Source: Bacillus_BD sp050389805 (lineage in GTDB: Bacteria; Bacillota; Bacilli; Bacillales; Cytobacillaceae). Taken from it: a DNA stretch of 64,000 nt. A program made the translations under genes and the position numbers. Shown here piece by piece: positions 45,340 to 55,174 of this stretch; positions within the stretch are counted from its first letter, which is position 1; every line of letters starts with the position of its first letter. The notes under the pieces are model-generated. The model was not told where the DNA came from. It saw only the letters and a list, made by a program, of their open reading frames with translations, and did not search any database. The stretch covers positions 2,294,001 to 2,358,000 of the forward strand of contig NZ_CP130945.1 in assembly GCF_050389805.1 (NCBI RefSeq), given 5' to 3'.

Positions 45340-45720
45340 TTTTCTCTTACAGATAGGTATACAATTTCAAATCAGAAAATGTCCCACTTTTAATCTACTT
45401 TCATCGTCTTCTTCATTTTTTTTAGTATGCTTTTAAGAAAATGGCGCATTTCTGGAATAAGGTGGTTCTTTTTTTTACTTTTAAGGGCCAAAAAGGCTTA
45501 TTGCGGAAGATAGGACGAGCACGAACTCTATATAACGAATAGGGGTAGATGTACCCCGGTTTAAGAGGTGGTAATACTCCCCTCAACATATTAAGAATAA
45601 TAAAAAAGAAGAAGTGGGGGATAAACCGTTTCAAATACCACGATTCGTTCAGTTAATGATTATTGGGGCAAGAAACCCCCACTGATGAGTTTTCCTTTAT
45701 GCGGCGATGTCTAGTGGAAT
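45340..45720. other. Intergenic stretch
   Basis: No gene recognised. A ggggcaagaaacccc hairpin lies at about 45665-45680 and may terminate the LysR gene that reads toward it. Confidence 0.4.
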
Positions 45721-46596
45721 CTAATAATTATGATGATGATTGTAGTAAGTAATGATAAATTTCCTGAATTCATCTGCAAAAGGGGAGAGGTGTCTGTCTT
45801 TTAACCAAGATAAACCGACAATAAATTTAGATTCAGGGTCTGAAATTTTAACATAATTCAGTTGATGTTTTTCACAAAGCGCGATCGGAATTAATGCTAC
45901 ACATATATTGAGTTGAAGCATTTCATTTAATAGGCCGTAGTCTACTTCAAAAATCACCTTTGGGGTGAAACCTACGGATCGGCATAAGTTATTGACCTTT
46001 TTGTTGTATTCGTCATAACCAGCAAGTGATATAAACGATTCTGAAGCTACTTCTTTTAGATCGATTATGGTTCGATTGGCAAGACGATGATTTTTAGGAA
46101 CAACTAAAACAATGTCTTCTTCCATTAATACGCAGCTTTCAATCGACTCATCTTCTATGGGAGGTCCTGCAATTCCTAAATCAATTTCTCCTTTATTGAG
46201 TTGTACACGAATCGATTCTTTAGAACCAATCGATTGTTGAATAGAAGCATCAGGATTTTTATTAAAATATTCAATTAGTACACCTGATAGAAATCGCGGA
46301 TTTGAAATCGAAATCGTGATTTTTTTATGTGTTTCTTTTTCTCTGTATTGGATCTTCAATTTCGCATTTTCAATTTCAGAAAATATGGTATTAACATGTT
46401 TTAGGAGGATTTTCCCTGATTCGTTTAATTGAATATTTCGACCAACTCGATCAAATAAAGGCGTCCCCATTTCATCTTCGAGCCGTTTAATCATTAAGCT
46501 TAATGAAGGTTGTGAAATATTGAGTTTTTTAGCAGCTTTTGACATATGCTCCATATATGCAACCGTTTGAAAGTATTTTAATTGAAGTAGTTCCAT
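45721..46596 (-). CDS. LysR family transcriptional regulator
   Basis: An N-terminal HTH (residues about 1-60: MELLQLKYFQTVAYMEHMSK, AAKKLNISQPSLSLMIKRLE) is followed by a LysR substrate-binding domain. I prefer ATG 46596, behind aggaagg, to the upstream 46620. Length about 291. It is divergent from the MFS gene at 46784 and likely controls it. A CynR/YwqM-type effector domain is possible; the ligand is unknown. Confidence 0.9.
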   Translation of the reverse strand: MELLQLKYFQTVAYMEHMSKAAKKLNISQPSLSLMIKRLEDEMGTPLFDRVGRNIQLNESGKILLKHVNTIFSEIENAKLKIQYREKETHKKITISISNPRFLSGVLIEYFNKNPDASIQQSIGSKESIRVQLNKGEIDLGIAGPPIEDESIESCVLMEEDIVLVVPKNHRLANRTIIDLKEVASESFISLAGYDEYNKKVNNLCRSVGFTPKVIFEVDYGLLNEMLQLNICVALIPIALCEKHQLNYVKISDPESKFIVGLSWLKDRHLSPFADEFRKFIITYYNHHHNY

Positions 46597-46627
46597 TTTA
46601 ACCTTCCTCTTTAAAATCATTTATTGT

Positions 46628-46661
46628 ATCCAATCTATTTATATCGAATTATATATTGGAT
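46628..46661. promoter_or_regulatory. Candidate LysR operator
   Basis: atccaat (46628-46634) and attggat (46655-46661) form a perfect inverted repeat with a 20-base AT-rich spacer, in the gap between the divergent regulator and transporter genes. Confidence 0.5.
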
Positions 46662-46783
46662 TAAATGATGGATCCCTTTTACAATATGGAAGTTCCGTTT
46701 TTTTTCTGTGAAATGATTTACAATGGATTTAAATGGATTTAATAAAATACTAGAATTTAATTAAGAGAGCAGGCGGATATTAA

Positions 46784-47989
46784 GTGAGTAATACAAGTGA
46801 AAAACTTTGGACTAAAGACTTTATTATTATGTCCATCATTAACTTCGTCATTATGATTATTTTTTATTTATTAATGGTGACAATGGCTTCATACGCTGTA
46901 GAGGAGTTTCATGCTTCTATTTCACAAGCGGGTCTTGTAGCCGGAATTTATATTGTTGGAACCTTATTAGGTCGAATCGTTACAGGTCGAATCATTAACC
47001 ATGTTGGCACGAAAAAAATATTACTAATTGGTCTCATTCTATTTCCGATAACCATGTCCTTCTATTTTATTCAAGCGGGGATTATCGTATTGATCATAAG
47101 CCGTCTTGTAAATGGTTTTGCCGTTGGGATTGCTTCTACAGCGATAAGTACAATCGTAGCGCAAACTTTACCAAGTTCGCGTAAAGGTGAAGGAATTGGT
47201 TACTTCAGTATGAGTGCAACACTTGGAACAGCCATCGGACCGTTTTTCGGTTTGTTGTTGAGTCAACATACTACTTATTCTGTTATTTTCATGGTTTGTG
47301 TGGTTTTTGCCATTTTAGCGCTAGTCAGTGCCTTATTTACCAGAATATCGAAAATCCAAGCCCGTACGGTTCAAGACGAAAAGGGCTTTCATCTTTCTCA
47401 ATTTATTGATGGAAAAGCACTTCCCATCTCGATTTTGACGTTATTATTTGCATTAGGCTATGCAAGCCTTATTGCTTTTCTTAACTTCTTTGCAGAAGAG
47501 CGTGGTTTACTTCGTGCATCAAGCTTTTTCTTCTTAGCATACGCAATAGCCGTTCTTCTCACACGTCCATTTACAGGTCGTATGATGGATCGAAAAGGGG
47601 CTAACTATATTATCTATCCATGTGCCGTTTTATTTGGAGGAGGCTTACTTCTATTAAGTATCTCACATAATTCCTTCCTTTTATTACTTTCAGGCGCGAT
47701 CATTGGTGTTGGTTTTGGTAATATTTCTTCTGCGTTTCAAGCTCTTGCGATAAAAGTAACGACGCCAGAGAAAATGGGGCTAGCGACTTCCACCTACTTT
47801 ATTGGTTTAGATATCGGTCTTGGTTTCGGACCTTATTTCTTAGGGTATTTAGTCCCGTTCCTTGGTTACGGAAATTTATTTGTAGGGTTAGGTATTTTTA
47901 TGTTTGTCCTCATTATTCTTTATCTATTCTTACATGGACGGAAAGACCATTTAGTAGTAAATAATTATTTAAATAGAGATATCGCTTAA
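46784..47989 (+). CDS. MFS transporter
   Basis: 401 residues, about 12 membrane helices. The cytoplasmic loop 2-3 motif is GRIVTGRIINHVGTKK, and the second half repeats it as TRPFTGRMMDRKGANY. This resembles YwoG/YfkF-like drug or metabolite exporters. GTG start at 46784 behind gagcagg. It shares its control region with the LysR gene. The substrate is unknown. Confidence 0.9.
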   Translation: MSNTSEKLWTKDFIIMSIINFVIMIIFYLLMVTMASYAVEEFHASISQAGLVAGIYIVGTLLGRIVTGRIINHVGTKKILLIGLILFPITMSFYFIQAGIIVLIISRLVNGFAVGIASTAISTIVAQTLPSSRKGEGIGYFSMSATLGTAIGPFFGLLLSQHTTYSVIFMVCVVFAILALVSALFTRISKIQARTVQDEKGFHLSQFIDGKALPISILTLLFALGYASLIAFLNFFAEERGLLRASSFFFLAYAIAVLLTRPFTGRMMDRKGANYIIYPCAVLFGGGLLLLSISHNSFLLLLSGAIIGVGFGNISSAFQALAIKVTTPEKMGLATSTYFIGLDIGLGFGPYFLGYLVPFLGYGNLFVGLGIFMFVLIILYLFLHGRKDHLVVNNYLNRDIA

Positions 47990-48357
47990 TGAATCGCAAA
48001 AGGTTCATTTTAAAACCAAATTTAGTATCAGATCCTAATAATAGATGATAGAATGGCTGTGACCGAGAAATAAATCATAAATTACGAACGGTGCTTTAAC
48101 ATAACAATCAGGTCGTCACTATGCAGTCTTTTTTTAGCAATTAAGGGAATTAGATATATTTAATGATAAGAAGCATTCTCTTTAATAGGAATGCTTCTTT
48201 TTATATAAAAACGATAATATAATGATGTAAAATGATATTTTTTTATTGTAAATCAATAATTAATTTATTAAACTTAATTTTAAGCTAGTTTAGCTAAGTA
48301 CTTTTGTGGATATTGGTTTAGGTCTGGTGTGTAAATTTTAAATAATGAGGTGATTAC
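47990..48357. other. Intergenic stretch
   Basis: Contains the terminator at 48169-48202; no gene recognised otherwise. Confidence 0.45.
48169..48202 (+). terminator. Intrinsic terminator
   Basis: agaagcattc / gaatgcttct stem and T run, behind the MFS gene. Confidence 0.85.
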
Positions 48358-48563
48358 ATGGGATTTTATTATTTATTGTTACTTCTGATAGGGTTATTTT
48401 TATTATTATGGGAGCATTTTGGAAAGGTGTACCTAGATCAGTTAAAATCGTGATTTCTCTGTTTGTTTTCGGGATTCTTTTTATTATTTTAGCAATTGTT
48501 TTACTTATGCCAGGTAGCTCTGATATGATTGCCGAACTTTTGAAATTGACAAATCGCCATTAA
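48358..48563 (+). pseudogene. Small membrane protein, apparently frameshifted
   Basis: ATG 48358 follows gaggtg and gives MGFYYLLLLLIGLFLLLWEH, ending at TGA 48451. A second frame from ATG 48408 gives MGAFWKGVPRSVKIVISLFV plus another helix, ending at 48563. Joined by a one-base shift near 48405 they would make one two-helix protein of about 67 residues. Alternatively they are two overlapping small membrane proteins. No family was recognised. Confidence 0.5.
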
Positions 48564-48679
48564 TAAACGAACGATTTTCGCTTCCTTTATGAAAAAAGAA
48601 ACATCGCTTGTTTTATTTAAAGTCATAAAAAGTCTTAGAAGTCTTGCGAAATAATGAAACCTGTTTAATGTCAGACATC

Positions 48680-48708
48680 AAAGGAACGTGTGGTTACGTT
48701 CCTTTTGG
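48680..48708 (+). terminator. Terminator-like hairpin
   Basis: aaaggaacgt / acgttccttt stem-loop, followed by a weak T run. Confidence 0.65.
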
Positions 48709-48780
48709 TTGTTGTGGAAGAGGTCTTCGTAGAGGTCTAAAACAACAAAATAGAATCTTTATATAAAATGTGTGACATTA

Positions 48781-48819
48781 AAAAAGGCACAAGCAAATCA
48801 ATGCTTTGTGCCTTTTACT
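48781..48819. terminator. Bidirectional terminator
   Basis: aaaaggcacaa / ttgtgcctttt, with A run before and T run after, so it works on both strands. Lies at the 3' side of the gene at 48862. Confidence 0.8.
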
Positions 48820-48861
48820 TTATTTAATGTTACAGAGTAAGAGTAATGTTTCTTTTTTTAG

Positions 48862-49374
48862 TTATTTTAAAAATGATTTCAAATAATTCTTCATCGGCAT
48901 TTCAAACACTTCGACATCTTCTATCAGTTCAATACCGTCAATGTATAGTTGAGCGGATTCAATGGAGATTTTATCGTCAACGTAAGTAAGGATATATCCA
49001 ATGGAACTGGATTCACCTAAGAAAAGGTTTTCTGTAAAAACAAAATCCTTAGGAGCTCCTTCTCCATCAAAATATTCCTCTTCTTCACTTTTTTTAATCA
49101 TACGATATTCGGCTCCATCAATGCAGGCTACATTAGGATGATTTACCCCACAATCACTAAAGTTAACGAATAGGTATTTTCCTTCGACTAGATCGTGAAG
49201 CATTTCTGGAACCTCAGCATGTCCATAGATATTAAAGGTTTCATAAAAATCAATACTATCTAAGTCATCCACAAGGAATACAGGAACATTAAGAAAGTTT
49301 TGCCCTTTTTCAATAGCTGTTTCTAAAAAATCAACAATATTAAAATCATTTATTTCAATATTATGTAGTTTCAA
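48862..49374 (-). CDS. Uncharacterised acidic protein, about 170 residues
   Basis: No family that I can name. The start is probably TTG 49374, six bases behind gggggag; the longer frame reaches ATG 49404. The protein is acidic with VPVFLVDDLDSIDFYETFNI, a VNFSDCGVNHPN segment and a DGEGAPKDFVFTENLFLGES stretch. The style resembles small immunity-type proteins, but this is a guess. A broken relative lies at 20656-20800, so the family has more than one copy. Confidence 0.65.
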   Translation of the reverse strand: MKLHNIEINDFNIVDFLETAIEKGQNFLNVPVFLVDDLDSIDFYETFNIYGHAEVPEMLHDLVEGKYLFVNFSDCGVNHPNVACIDGAEYRMIKKSEEEEYFDGEGAPKDFVFTENLFLGESSSIGYILTYVDDKISIESAQLYIDGIELIEDVEVFEMPMKNYLKSFLK

Positions 49375-49601
49375 AGTTGTTTCTCCCCCAATCGTATATC
49401 TCAATTACTAGTACCATTATAATATAGAATTCTATTTTTTGAAAAAACATTGTTTATCAAATACTTTATACAAAATACGTCATTAGAACTAATTCTATAA
49501 TACTATTTGTTTTTTTATTTTTGCTAAGGCTCTGTTAAACTTTAATGTTGAAAAATGGATATAAATTTCGAAAACCCTTTATAAAGGATTCCCAATGCCT
49601 T

Positions 49602-50096
49602 TTAACCGCCATTTAATATATGCTCTAAATATACAATTCCCATAAAAATTAGCCAGACTGCTAATGGAATTGCCAAGCTCTTAATGGATTGTAACGGTTT
49701 ATAATCTTTATTTTTCTTTTGTAGAAATCTATCGGTAATAAAGAACAACAAAGAAGCACCTAAACTATAAAATAGTAAGATAAGACCAAAAACTACGTGT
49801 AAAATGCCAGATAAAATGATTTCAGATTTTTCATTTTTCATTTTTGTTGCAATAAATGAACTGACTTTATCACTAATGGTAGAGGTTAACACTCCATAAA
49901 TTAATATCGCTGGGAAACTATACATCAAATAAACAGGTGTGCTTAATACCATAGCAAATAAATAATGGGGTATGGATGAAATAGTTTCACCAAATGGATT
50001 TGGCACGAATAGACCTAACAAAATAGCAAACATAGAGCCAGATATAGATGCCGAAATAATTTTTCGTGATATTATTTTATTCACCTCCATATTCAT
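49602..50096 (-). CDS. Hypothetical multi-pass membrane protein
   Basis: About 165 residues with four or five predicted helices (GSMFAILLGLFV, HYLFAMVLSTPVYLMYSFPAI, ILHVVFGLILLFYSLGASLLFF, LAIPLAVWLIFMGIVYL). I place the start at ATG 50096. The open frame extends to 50270 only through repeat DNA. A ggagg lies after this ATG, so the true start is uncertain. No family recognised. Confidence 0.6.
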   Translation of the reverse strand: MNMEVNKIISRKIISASISGSMFAILLGLFVPNPFGETISSIPHYLFAMVLSTPVYLMYSFPAILIYGVLTSTISDKVSSFIATKMKNEKSEIILSGILHVVFGLILLFYSLGASLLFFITDRFLQKKNKDYKPLQSIKSLAIPLAVWLIFMGIVYLEHILNGG

Positions 50097-50242
50097 TATA
50101 AACACTGTATTAAGAAGCGGTAAACATTGAACTTTTGCTAATCTCAAACTATCATATGTTTCAGTCATTTCAAATATAAATGATTTGAAAAACGAAAAAA
50201 AGAAATACAAAGAAGGAATCAATCTAAATGTCAAATTCTGAA

Positions 50243-50302
50243 TAGGGGGCAGACCCCGCTGCGTTAACACAATGAGTCAAGGAACCTGTCCCCTTGACTC
50301 AT
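50243..50302. repeat. Palindromic repeat elements (family D)
   Basis: A gggggcagaccccgc element is followed by a 31-base palindrome with arms atgagtcaagg and ccttgactcat at 50272-50302. The latter is the exact reverse complement of 62869-62899. Confidence 0.75.
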
Positions 50303-50516
50303 CTTTTTGTGATTAGGAAGCAATTCAATAAAAATATAACAAAAAAGAATAAAAGTTTATTGAAAAACAATAAATTACATGCTAATATTTAAAATAAAAA
50401 AAAGGAATTGAGGTCCTTTTGATGAAACAAACAAGTGAAAATGGGTTCATAGATTGTTGAGAGATGATTATGTCGATCCGAAGGTTTTTTATCATTTACA
50501 AATAAAGGTGAGCATC

Positions 50517-51089
50517 ATGGGTAGAAAAAGAAAGATTTATATTCTTTTAACGGATACCGGAACGGTTTTAACAAGAATGATTAAATTTTATACAAAAAAG
50601 CCCTATAATCATGCTTCCATTGCCTTCGATGCCGAATTAATGGAGGTATATAGTTTTGGGAGAAAAAAGCCGAAAAATTCTTTCATTGGGGGATTCGTTA
50701 AAGAAAATATTGATTCTCCTCTATTTTTACAGGCCGATTGTGCCATTTATTCTTTAACAATATCAATAGATGAATATAAGAAGATGCATCAATATATTCA
50801 GGAAATAGCCTCTAAAAAGGACCATTATCACTACAATTTTATAGGATTATTCGGAGTGCTTTTTAAAAAACCAATAAAAAGAAAGAGTGCTTTCTTTTGT
50901 TCTCAATTTGTAGCATCGGTTTTAAAGGAGAGTAACATCAGTCAATTTGAACAAAAAGATCTCTCTTTAATTAAACCAAGTGACATAATAGACTTAGCAG
51001 ATTTTCAATTCGTTTTTGAAGGGAAATTAGAAGATTATATAGATCGAAACACTATGAGAATTCCATGTCCCTTCTATTACTCCGTTTAA
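50517..51089 (+). CDS. YiiX-like permuted papain-fold cysteine hydrolase
   Basis: 190 residues. The family's catalytic pair is visible in circularly permuted order: His in KPYNHASIAFD near the start and Cys in SAFFCSQFVASVL toward the end, with YSFGRKKP between. Relatives (YiiX/YebB) are putative amidases or thioesterases. I choose ATG 50517, behind aaaggtg, over the 50454 frame start, which has no site. Substrate unknown. Confidence 0.8.
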   Translation: MGRKRKIYILLTDTGTVLTRMIKFYTKKPYNHASIAFDAELMEVYSFGRKKPKNSFIGGFVKENIDSPLFLQADCAIYSLTISIDEYKKMHQYIQEIASKKDHYHYNFIGLFGVLFKKPIKRKSAFFCSQFVASVLKESNISQFEQKDLSLIKPSDIIDLADFQFVFEGKLEDYIDRNTMRIPCPFYYSV

Positions 51090-51208
51090 TAGAAAATGTT
51101 CATTCTATTTAATCATTATCCGAAGTGTCGAATAAAAAAATAATACTGTCACAAAAGTCATTTTTCCGGTGTCATTATATTGAGAGCTCTTGGAAGGAGG
51201 TACCGATA

Positions 51209-51754
51209 ATGGAGGGGTGGGGGACGTTGTCGGAAAATATCAATCATCTGTTAAAAGAAGAAACGTTTCAGAATCTATTTAAACAACATTATGCTCATGT
51301 TGTTCGAACAGCGATGATCATTGTAAAAGAACAATCCGTTGCAGAAGATATTGCTCAAGAAGTATTTATGAAGCTCTATCATACTGATCAAAATACGATC
51401 GACAATTTACCAGGCTGGTTAACAAAGGTTGCTGTGAATACTGCCTATAATCATATTCGAACGGAAAAACGCCATCATGCTCGAAAGAATAAACTAGAAA
51501 ACTATGAAAATGATTCAATTGGATCCGTTGAAGATAAGTACATGAAGAGTGAAGATATTTATGAAGTTCAGAATACATTAATGAAATTATCTGAACGAGA
51601 TCGTGATATGCTGATCATGAAATTTTCTGGATACAGCTACGAAGAAATTGCGAAAAGCAAAGGTGTGGGTAAAACATCCATTGGGGCTTTATTAGTTCGA
51701 GCGAAGAAGCGCTTTCGGAAATTTTACATGGAGGAAAGGGGAGAGGATGAGTGA
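51209..51754 (+). CDS. ECF-type RNA polymerase sigma factor
   Basis: 181 residues with region 2 (FKQHYAHVVRTAMIIVKEQS, AEDIAQEVFMKLY) and region 4 (DMLIMKFSGYSYEEIAKSKG). ATG 51209 follows a perfect aaggagg; the frame from 51125 does not. It overlaps the next gene, an anti-sigma factor, by four bases. The ABC exporter behind them is a likely target. The group resembles SigY/SigX-type ECF factors of Bacillus, but I do not assign a specific one. Confidence 0.92.
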   Translation: MEGWGTLSENINHLLKEETFQNLFKQHYAHVVRTAMIIVKEQSVAEDIAQEVFMKLYHTDQNTIDNLPGWLTKVAVNTAYNHIRTEKRHHARKNKLENYENDSIGSVEDKYMKSEDIYEVQNTLMKLSERDRDMLIMKFSGYSYEEIAKSKGVGKTSIGALLVRAKKRFRKFYMEERGEDE

Positions 51755-52884
51755 CTTGTCATGATATGGGTGTACTGCAGGCTTATTTAGATGGAGAAGT
51801 CAGCCGTGATGAGAAAAAACAAATCATGAGGCACTTAGAGAGTTGTCAAACATGTCGTGAACACATCGATGAGCTGAAACGTCTTCATTCTTTTTGTGAG
51901 AAAACCTTAGATGTTAAAGGTGTAGCCATTGACACTGAACGGGCATGGGCGAAATTTGAAAAAAACCTTCAACAAGCTGGAGGTTATAAATTAATAAAAA
52001 ATAGAGATAGAGTGATAGGAAAGGGATGGAGTACATTGAAAACAAAAACAAAACGGTACCTTATTTCAGGAGTTGCAGCAGCAGGGATTTTGAGCTCATT
52101 TGCAATCCCTCAAGTTCAAGTAGGAGCAAGTCAATTTCTATCATTATTCCGCGTGGATCAATTTGAAATGGTGAAGTTAACACAAAGTGATATAAGTGAA
52201 ATGGAGAATTGGATGAATGAAAATCAAGAAGGCGTTTTAGACCTAAAGGGAATTGGGAAGTTGGAAAAGTCAGAGACGACAGGAGAGCCACGGTACTTTG
52301 AAAATGTAGAAAAGGCTGAAGAGGCGGGCTACTCAGTACCTAAAATAGGTGAATTTGATGTGAAGGAAGTAAGCGTGACTCCAGCATCAACCATCACGTT
52401 TACCTTACATGTAGAAAAAGCCAATCAATTATTGACCCAATTAGGGTCTAACCATCAATTTGAGGCATCATTAGATGAAAAGCCATTTTCTGTATCCACA
52501 TTTGAATCCATTAAAGCAGACTACACACTAGAAGATCAACAGATTTCCTATATCTCCACAAAATCTCCGGAAGTCAATGTTCCAGAAGGAGTGTCGGTAG
52601 GGCAGTTACGAGCTACGTTGCTTTCACTTCCATTTTTACCTGAAAATGTGAAGGCACAGCTTGCTAGTATTAAAGATTTTGAAACCACGTTGCCGATTCC
52701 TGTTGTCGAAACAGAAGGGTCTAAGGTGAGTGAAGTAATGGTTGGAGATGCTCAAGGATTTGTAGTAGAGAGTGAACAAGAATCCATGATTGTTTGGCAG
52801 GATAATGCCGGTATTCATGCGATTGTTTCGAACGATGCCATGGACCTTGACGAAATGATTCAATTAAGTAAACAAGTTCAGTAA
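51751..52884 (+). CDS. Membrane anti-sigma factor with zinc-finger domain
   Basis: GTG start at 51751 overlapping the sigma gene. The N-terminal zf-HC2 (anti-sigma domain) has Cys3, His and CxxC in HLESCQTC. One membrane helix (about 105-125, YLISGVAAAGILSSFAIP) is followed by an extracellular domain of about 250 residues without recognised enzymatic motif. It should hold the ECF factor until an envelope signal arrives. Length 377 is long for such proteins because of the external part. Confidence 0.87.
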   Translation: MTCHDMGVLQAYLDGEVSRDEKKQIMRHLESCQTCREHIDELKRLHSFCEKTLDVKGVAIDTERAWAKFEKNLQQAGGYKLIKNRDRVIGKGWSTLKTKTKRYLISGVAAAGILSSFAIPQVQVGASQFLSLFRVDQFEMVKLTQSDISEMENWMNENQEGVLDLKGIGKLEKSETTGEPRYFENVEKAEEAGYSVPKIGEFDVKEVSVTPASTITFTLHVEKANQLLTQLGSNHQFEASLDEKPFSVSTFESIKADYTLEDQQISYISTKSPEVNVPEGVSVGQLRATLLSLPFLPENVKAQLASIKDFETTLPIPVVETEGSKVSEVMVGDAQGFVVESEQESMIVWQDNAGIHAIVSNDAMDLDEMIQLSKQVQ

Positions 52885-52944
52885 AACGAATGGTTCAAAG
52901 CGGTCAACTTCCGCTTTGAACCTTTAATAAATAGGGGGAAGAGG

Positions 52945-53880
52945 ATGAACGTTATTCAGACGAAATCTTTAACGAAGACATACGAAGGAAAAGGTGGAAT
53001 TTCAGATGTAACGTTATCGATTGGTGAGGGGATCGTGTATGGTTTTTTAGGACCTAACGGTTCTGGAAAAAGTACATTTGTCCGTACCCTACTTGGATTA
53101 TTACAACCGACAAGTGGAGAAGGATATATTCTCGGACAACCGATTGGTACAACAAAATCACGGGAACAAGTAGGGTATTTACCAGAGTTATTTAGGTACC
53201 CAGATTGGTTAACAGGAAAGGAATTACTAGAAAGCCATGCTAAGCTTTGTAAAATACCTGTTCGGCAAAGAAAAAAGCGAATTGAAGAAGTTGTCGAGTT
53301 AGTAGGAATGACAGGTAGAGAAAGAGGACGGATCAGTGGTTTTTCAAAAGGGATGTCCCAACGAATTGGTCTTGCATGTGCGATTTTAAATGATCCGAAG
53401 GTCGTTTTTCTAGATGAGCCAACATCTGCACTAGATCCAATTGGACGCAAAGATGTACGAGATCTCATGCTCTATCTTCGAGATCAGGGAAAAACCGTTT
53501 TTTTAAATAGTCATTTGTTATATGAGGTAGAGTCTGTGTGTGATCATGTGTCGATTGTTCATCAAGGAGAAATGATTGCACAGGGACCTTGGAGAGAATT
53601 AATGATCATGGAAGCACAAGTTGAAGTGGTAACAGAACAGTCGATCAGTGTGCCGATCCCTTCATTTGTGACTTCCATCCAAAAAGTGAGAGAAGAAGAG
53701 TCACGTATAAGGTGGGGGATCCAGCTTGAAAGTGAATCCGATATTCCTAGGGTCATCCAGTATTTAACTTCCAATCAAGTTGCTATTTATGAGGTTAAAC
53801 CAATCACGCCTCATTTAGAGGATGTTTTTATGCATTGGGTGAATAAGAAAAAGGAGAGCAAGTATGTGGACCATCAGTAA
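52945..53880 (+). CDS. ABC transporter ATPase (export type)
   Basis: 311 residues. Walker A GPNGSGKST, signature SGFSKGMSQRIGLA (variant LSGGQ), Walker B VVFLDEPTSALDP, H-loop FLNSHLLYEVE. It resembles YxlF/BcrA-type exporters. The gene lies 60 bases behind the anti-sigma gene and overlaps its permease by 17 bases. Confidence 0.9.
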   Translation: MNVIQTKSLTKTYEGKGGISDVTLSIGEGIVYGFLGPNGSGKSTFVRTLLGLLQPTSGEGYILGQPIGTTKSREQVGYLPELFRYPDWLTGKELLESHAKLCKIPVRQRKKRIEEVVELVGMTGRERGRISGFSKGMSQRIGLACAILNDPKVVFLDEPTSALDPIGRKDVRDLMLYLRDQGKTVFLNSHLLYEVESVCDHVSIVHQGEMIAQGPWRELMIMEAQVEVVTEQSISVPIPSFVTSIQKVREEESRIRWGIQLESESDIPRVIQYLTSNQVAIYEVKPITPHLEDVFMHWVNKKKESKYVDHQ

Positions 53881-54730
53881 ATTAACCTTTAAAGAAATCG
53901 TATCAAAGAAGATCTTTTTAATAACGATCATCATGACGATTGTTTTTTTAACGCTTTATGGAACGGCTATCTATTTTGCGGGTAAGGACTTGCCGGGACA
54001 AGAGGGAAATATCGGAACACAAGCTATTTTATTACAGCAGTTTGTATCTTCACAACTTTTAGGAGTAGGACTATATTTTTCGTCTTTTATTACAGCGTTG
54101 CTTGCGATATTGTCTAGTGTGAGCTCGATTTCAGGTGAGGTGTCAAGTCATCAAATTGATACATGGTTGATGCGACCCATTTCTAGAACTCATTTTGTTT
54201 TGGGAAAGTTTGTAGGTTTAGCGCTCCTCATGATTGCTTATGTAATCGGATTATTTTTTAGTATCATTCTAATTCATCAAGGGATTGGTGCAGCATGGAT
54301 GGCGTTGGACTTCACAGGCATGCAACTGATGAAAGCCGTAAGCGTTTTTGCTCTAATGCCCATTGTATTGATTGCGTTTGGATTATTCTTAAGTACAAAA
54401 ATGACCACGTTAAATGCTGGAGTGGTTGCCATTGTCATGTATGGTGCTGCTTTTATTGGTGGCTTTATTGAACAATTTGGGACGGTCATAGAGAAGACGA
54501 GCATGGTGAATATTGGAATTATCACGAGTCTTATTTTTCCAGTGGACTCCATCTATCGGAAAATGACCATTTTATTATTTGATTCGACAGACAATCCATT
54601 ATCATTCGCACAAGGTGGGATGTTCACGAGTATCTCTAGCCCTAGTAATTTGTTGATTTGGTATGCTTGTGGTTACGTGGTATTTGTTTTACTTTTTGCG
54701 ATTAAGAGCTTTAAAAAACGTGATGTGTAA
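53864..54730 (+). CDS. ABC-2 type permease
   Basis: 288 residues with six predicted helices (ABC-2 family, NosY/YxlG-like): FLITIIMTIVFLTLYGTAIY at the start, a VSSISGEVSSHQIDTWLMRPISR cytoplasmic segment, and IWYACGYVVFVLLFAIKSF at the end. It pairs with the preceding ATPase. The exported substrate is unknown; an antimicrobial or envelope-stress role is suggested by the sigma/anti-sigma genes. Confidence 0.88.
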   Translation: MWTISKLTFKEIVSKKIFLITIIMTIVFLTLYGTAIYFAGKDLPGQEGNIGTQAILLQQFVSSQLLGVGLYFSSFITALLAILSSVSSISGEVSSHQIDTWLMRPISRTHFVLGKFVGLALLMIAYVIGLFFSIILIHQGIGAAWMALDFTGMQLMKAVSVFALMPIVLIAFGLFLSTKMTTLNAGVVAIVMYGAAFIGGFIEQFGTVIEKTSMVNIGIITSLIFPVDSIYRKMTILLFDSTDNPLSFAQGGMFTSISSPSNLLIWYACGYVVFVLLFAIKSFKKRDV

Positions 54731-54936
54731 ATACACTATATATACAAAAATATTAATTGACAACAATAATATTATGTTAACTGATTTCTTTTTTGGAAAT
54801 TAGGGCTTAGAAAATGAGAATCCACTATTTTTGTCAATGAAAAATGATGGTCTTATTTGATTCGTGTACATTAGACCTGTCTGATTTACGGAATCATTTT
54901 TGCTGATATTTCAAGAACCATAAAAAGTGAAAGTAA

Positions 54937-54968
54937 AGTGCCGCTAAATTATTTTAGAGGTGCTTTTT
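54937..54968 (+). terminator. Probable terminator of the sigma/ABC operon
   Basis: agtgcc.ctaaa / ttag.ggtgct imperfect stem followed by six T. Confidence 0.65.
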
Positions 54969-55174
54969 TGTGTGTTATCTTTTTCAATAAATACCCTCAT
55001 GGTGGCGTTCGCATGGAATCCACTCTTTAATAATTTAAATATCGTAATAAGTAAAAAACGCCGGAAGCCTGGTACAAATGTTGTTTTTTTATTCTGGCCC
55101 CTTAAGCCATCAATTATAGATTTATTTTAACAGACTCTAATATTAAGCCCTCCTAGAATAATAAAAGCTTATTA

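Noticed and set aside
45422..45634. 70-codon minus-strand frame
   Set aside because: No binding site; it overlaps short hairpin-rich sequence and has no family resemblance.
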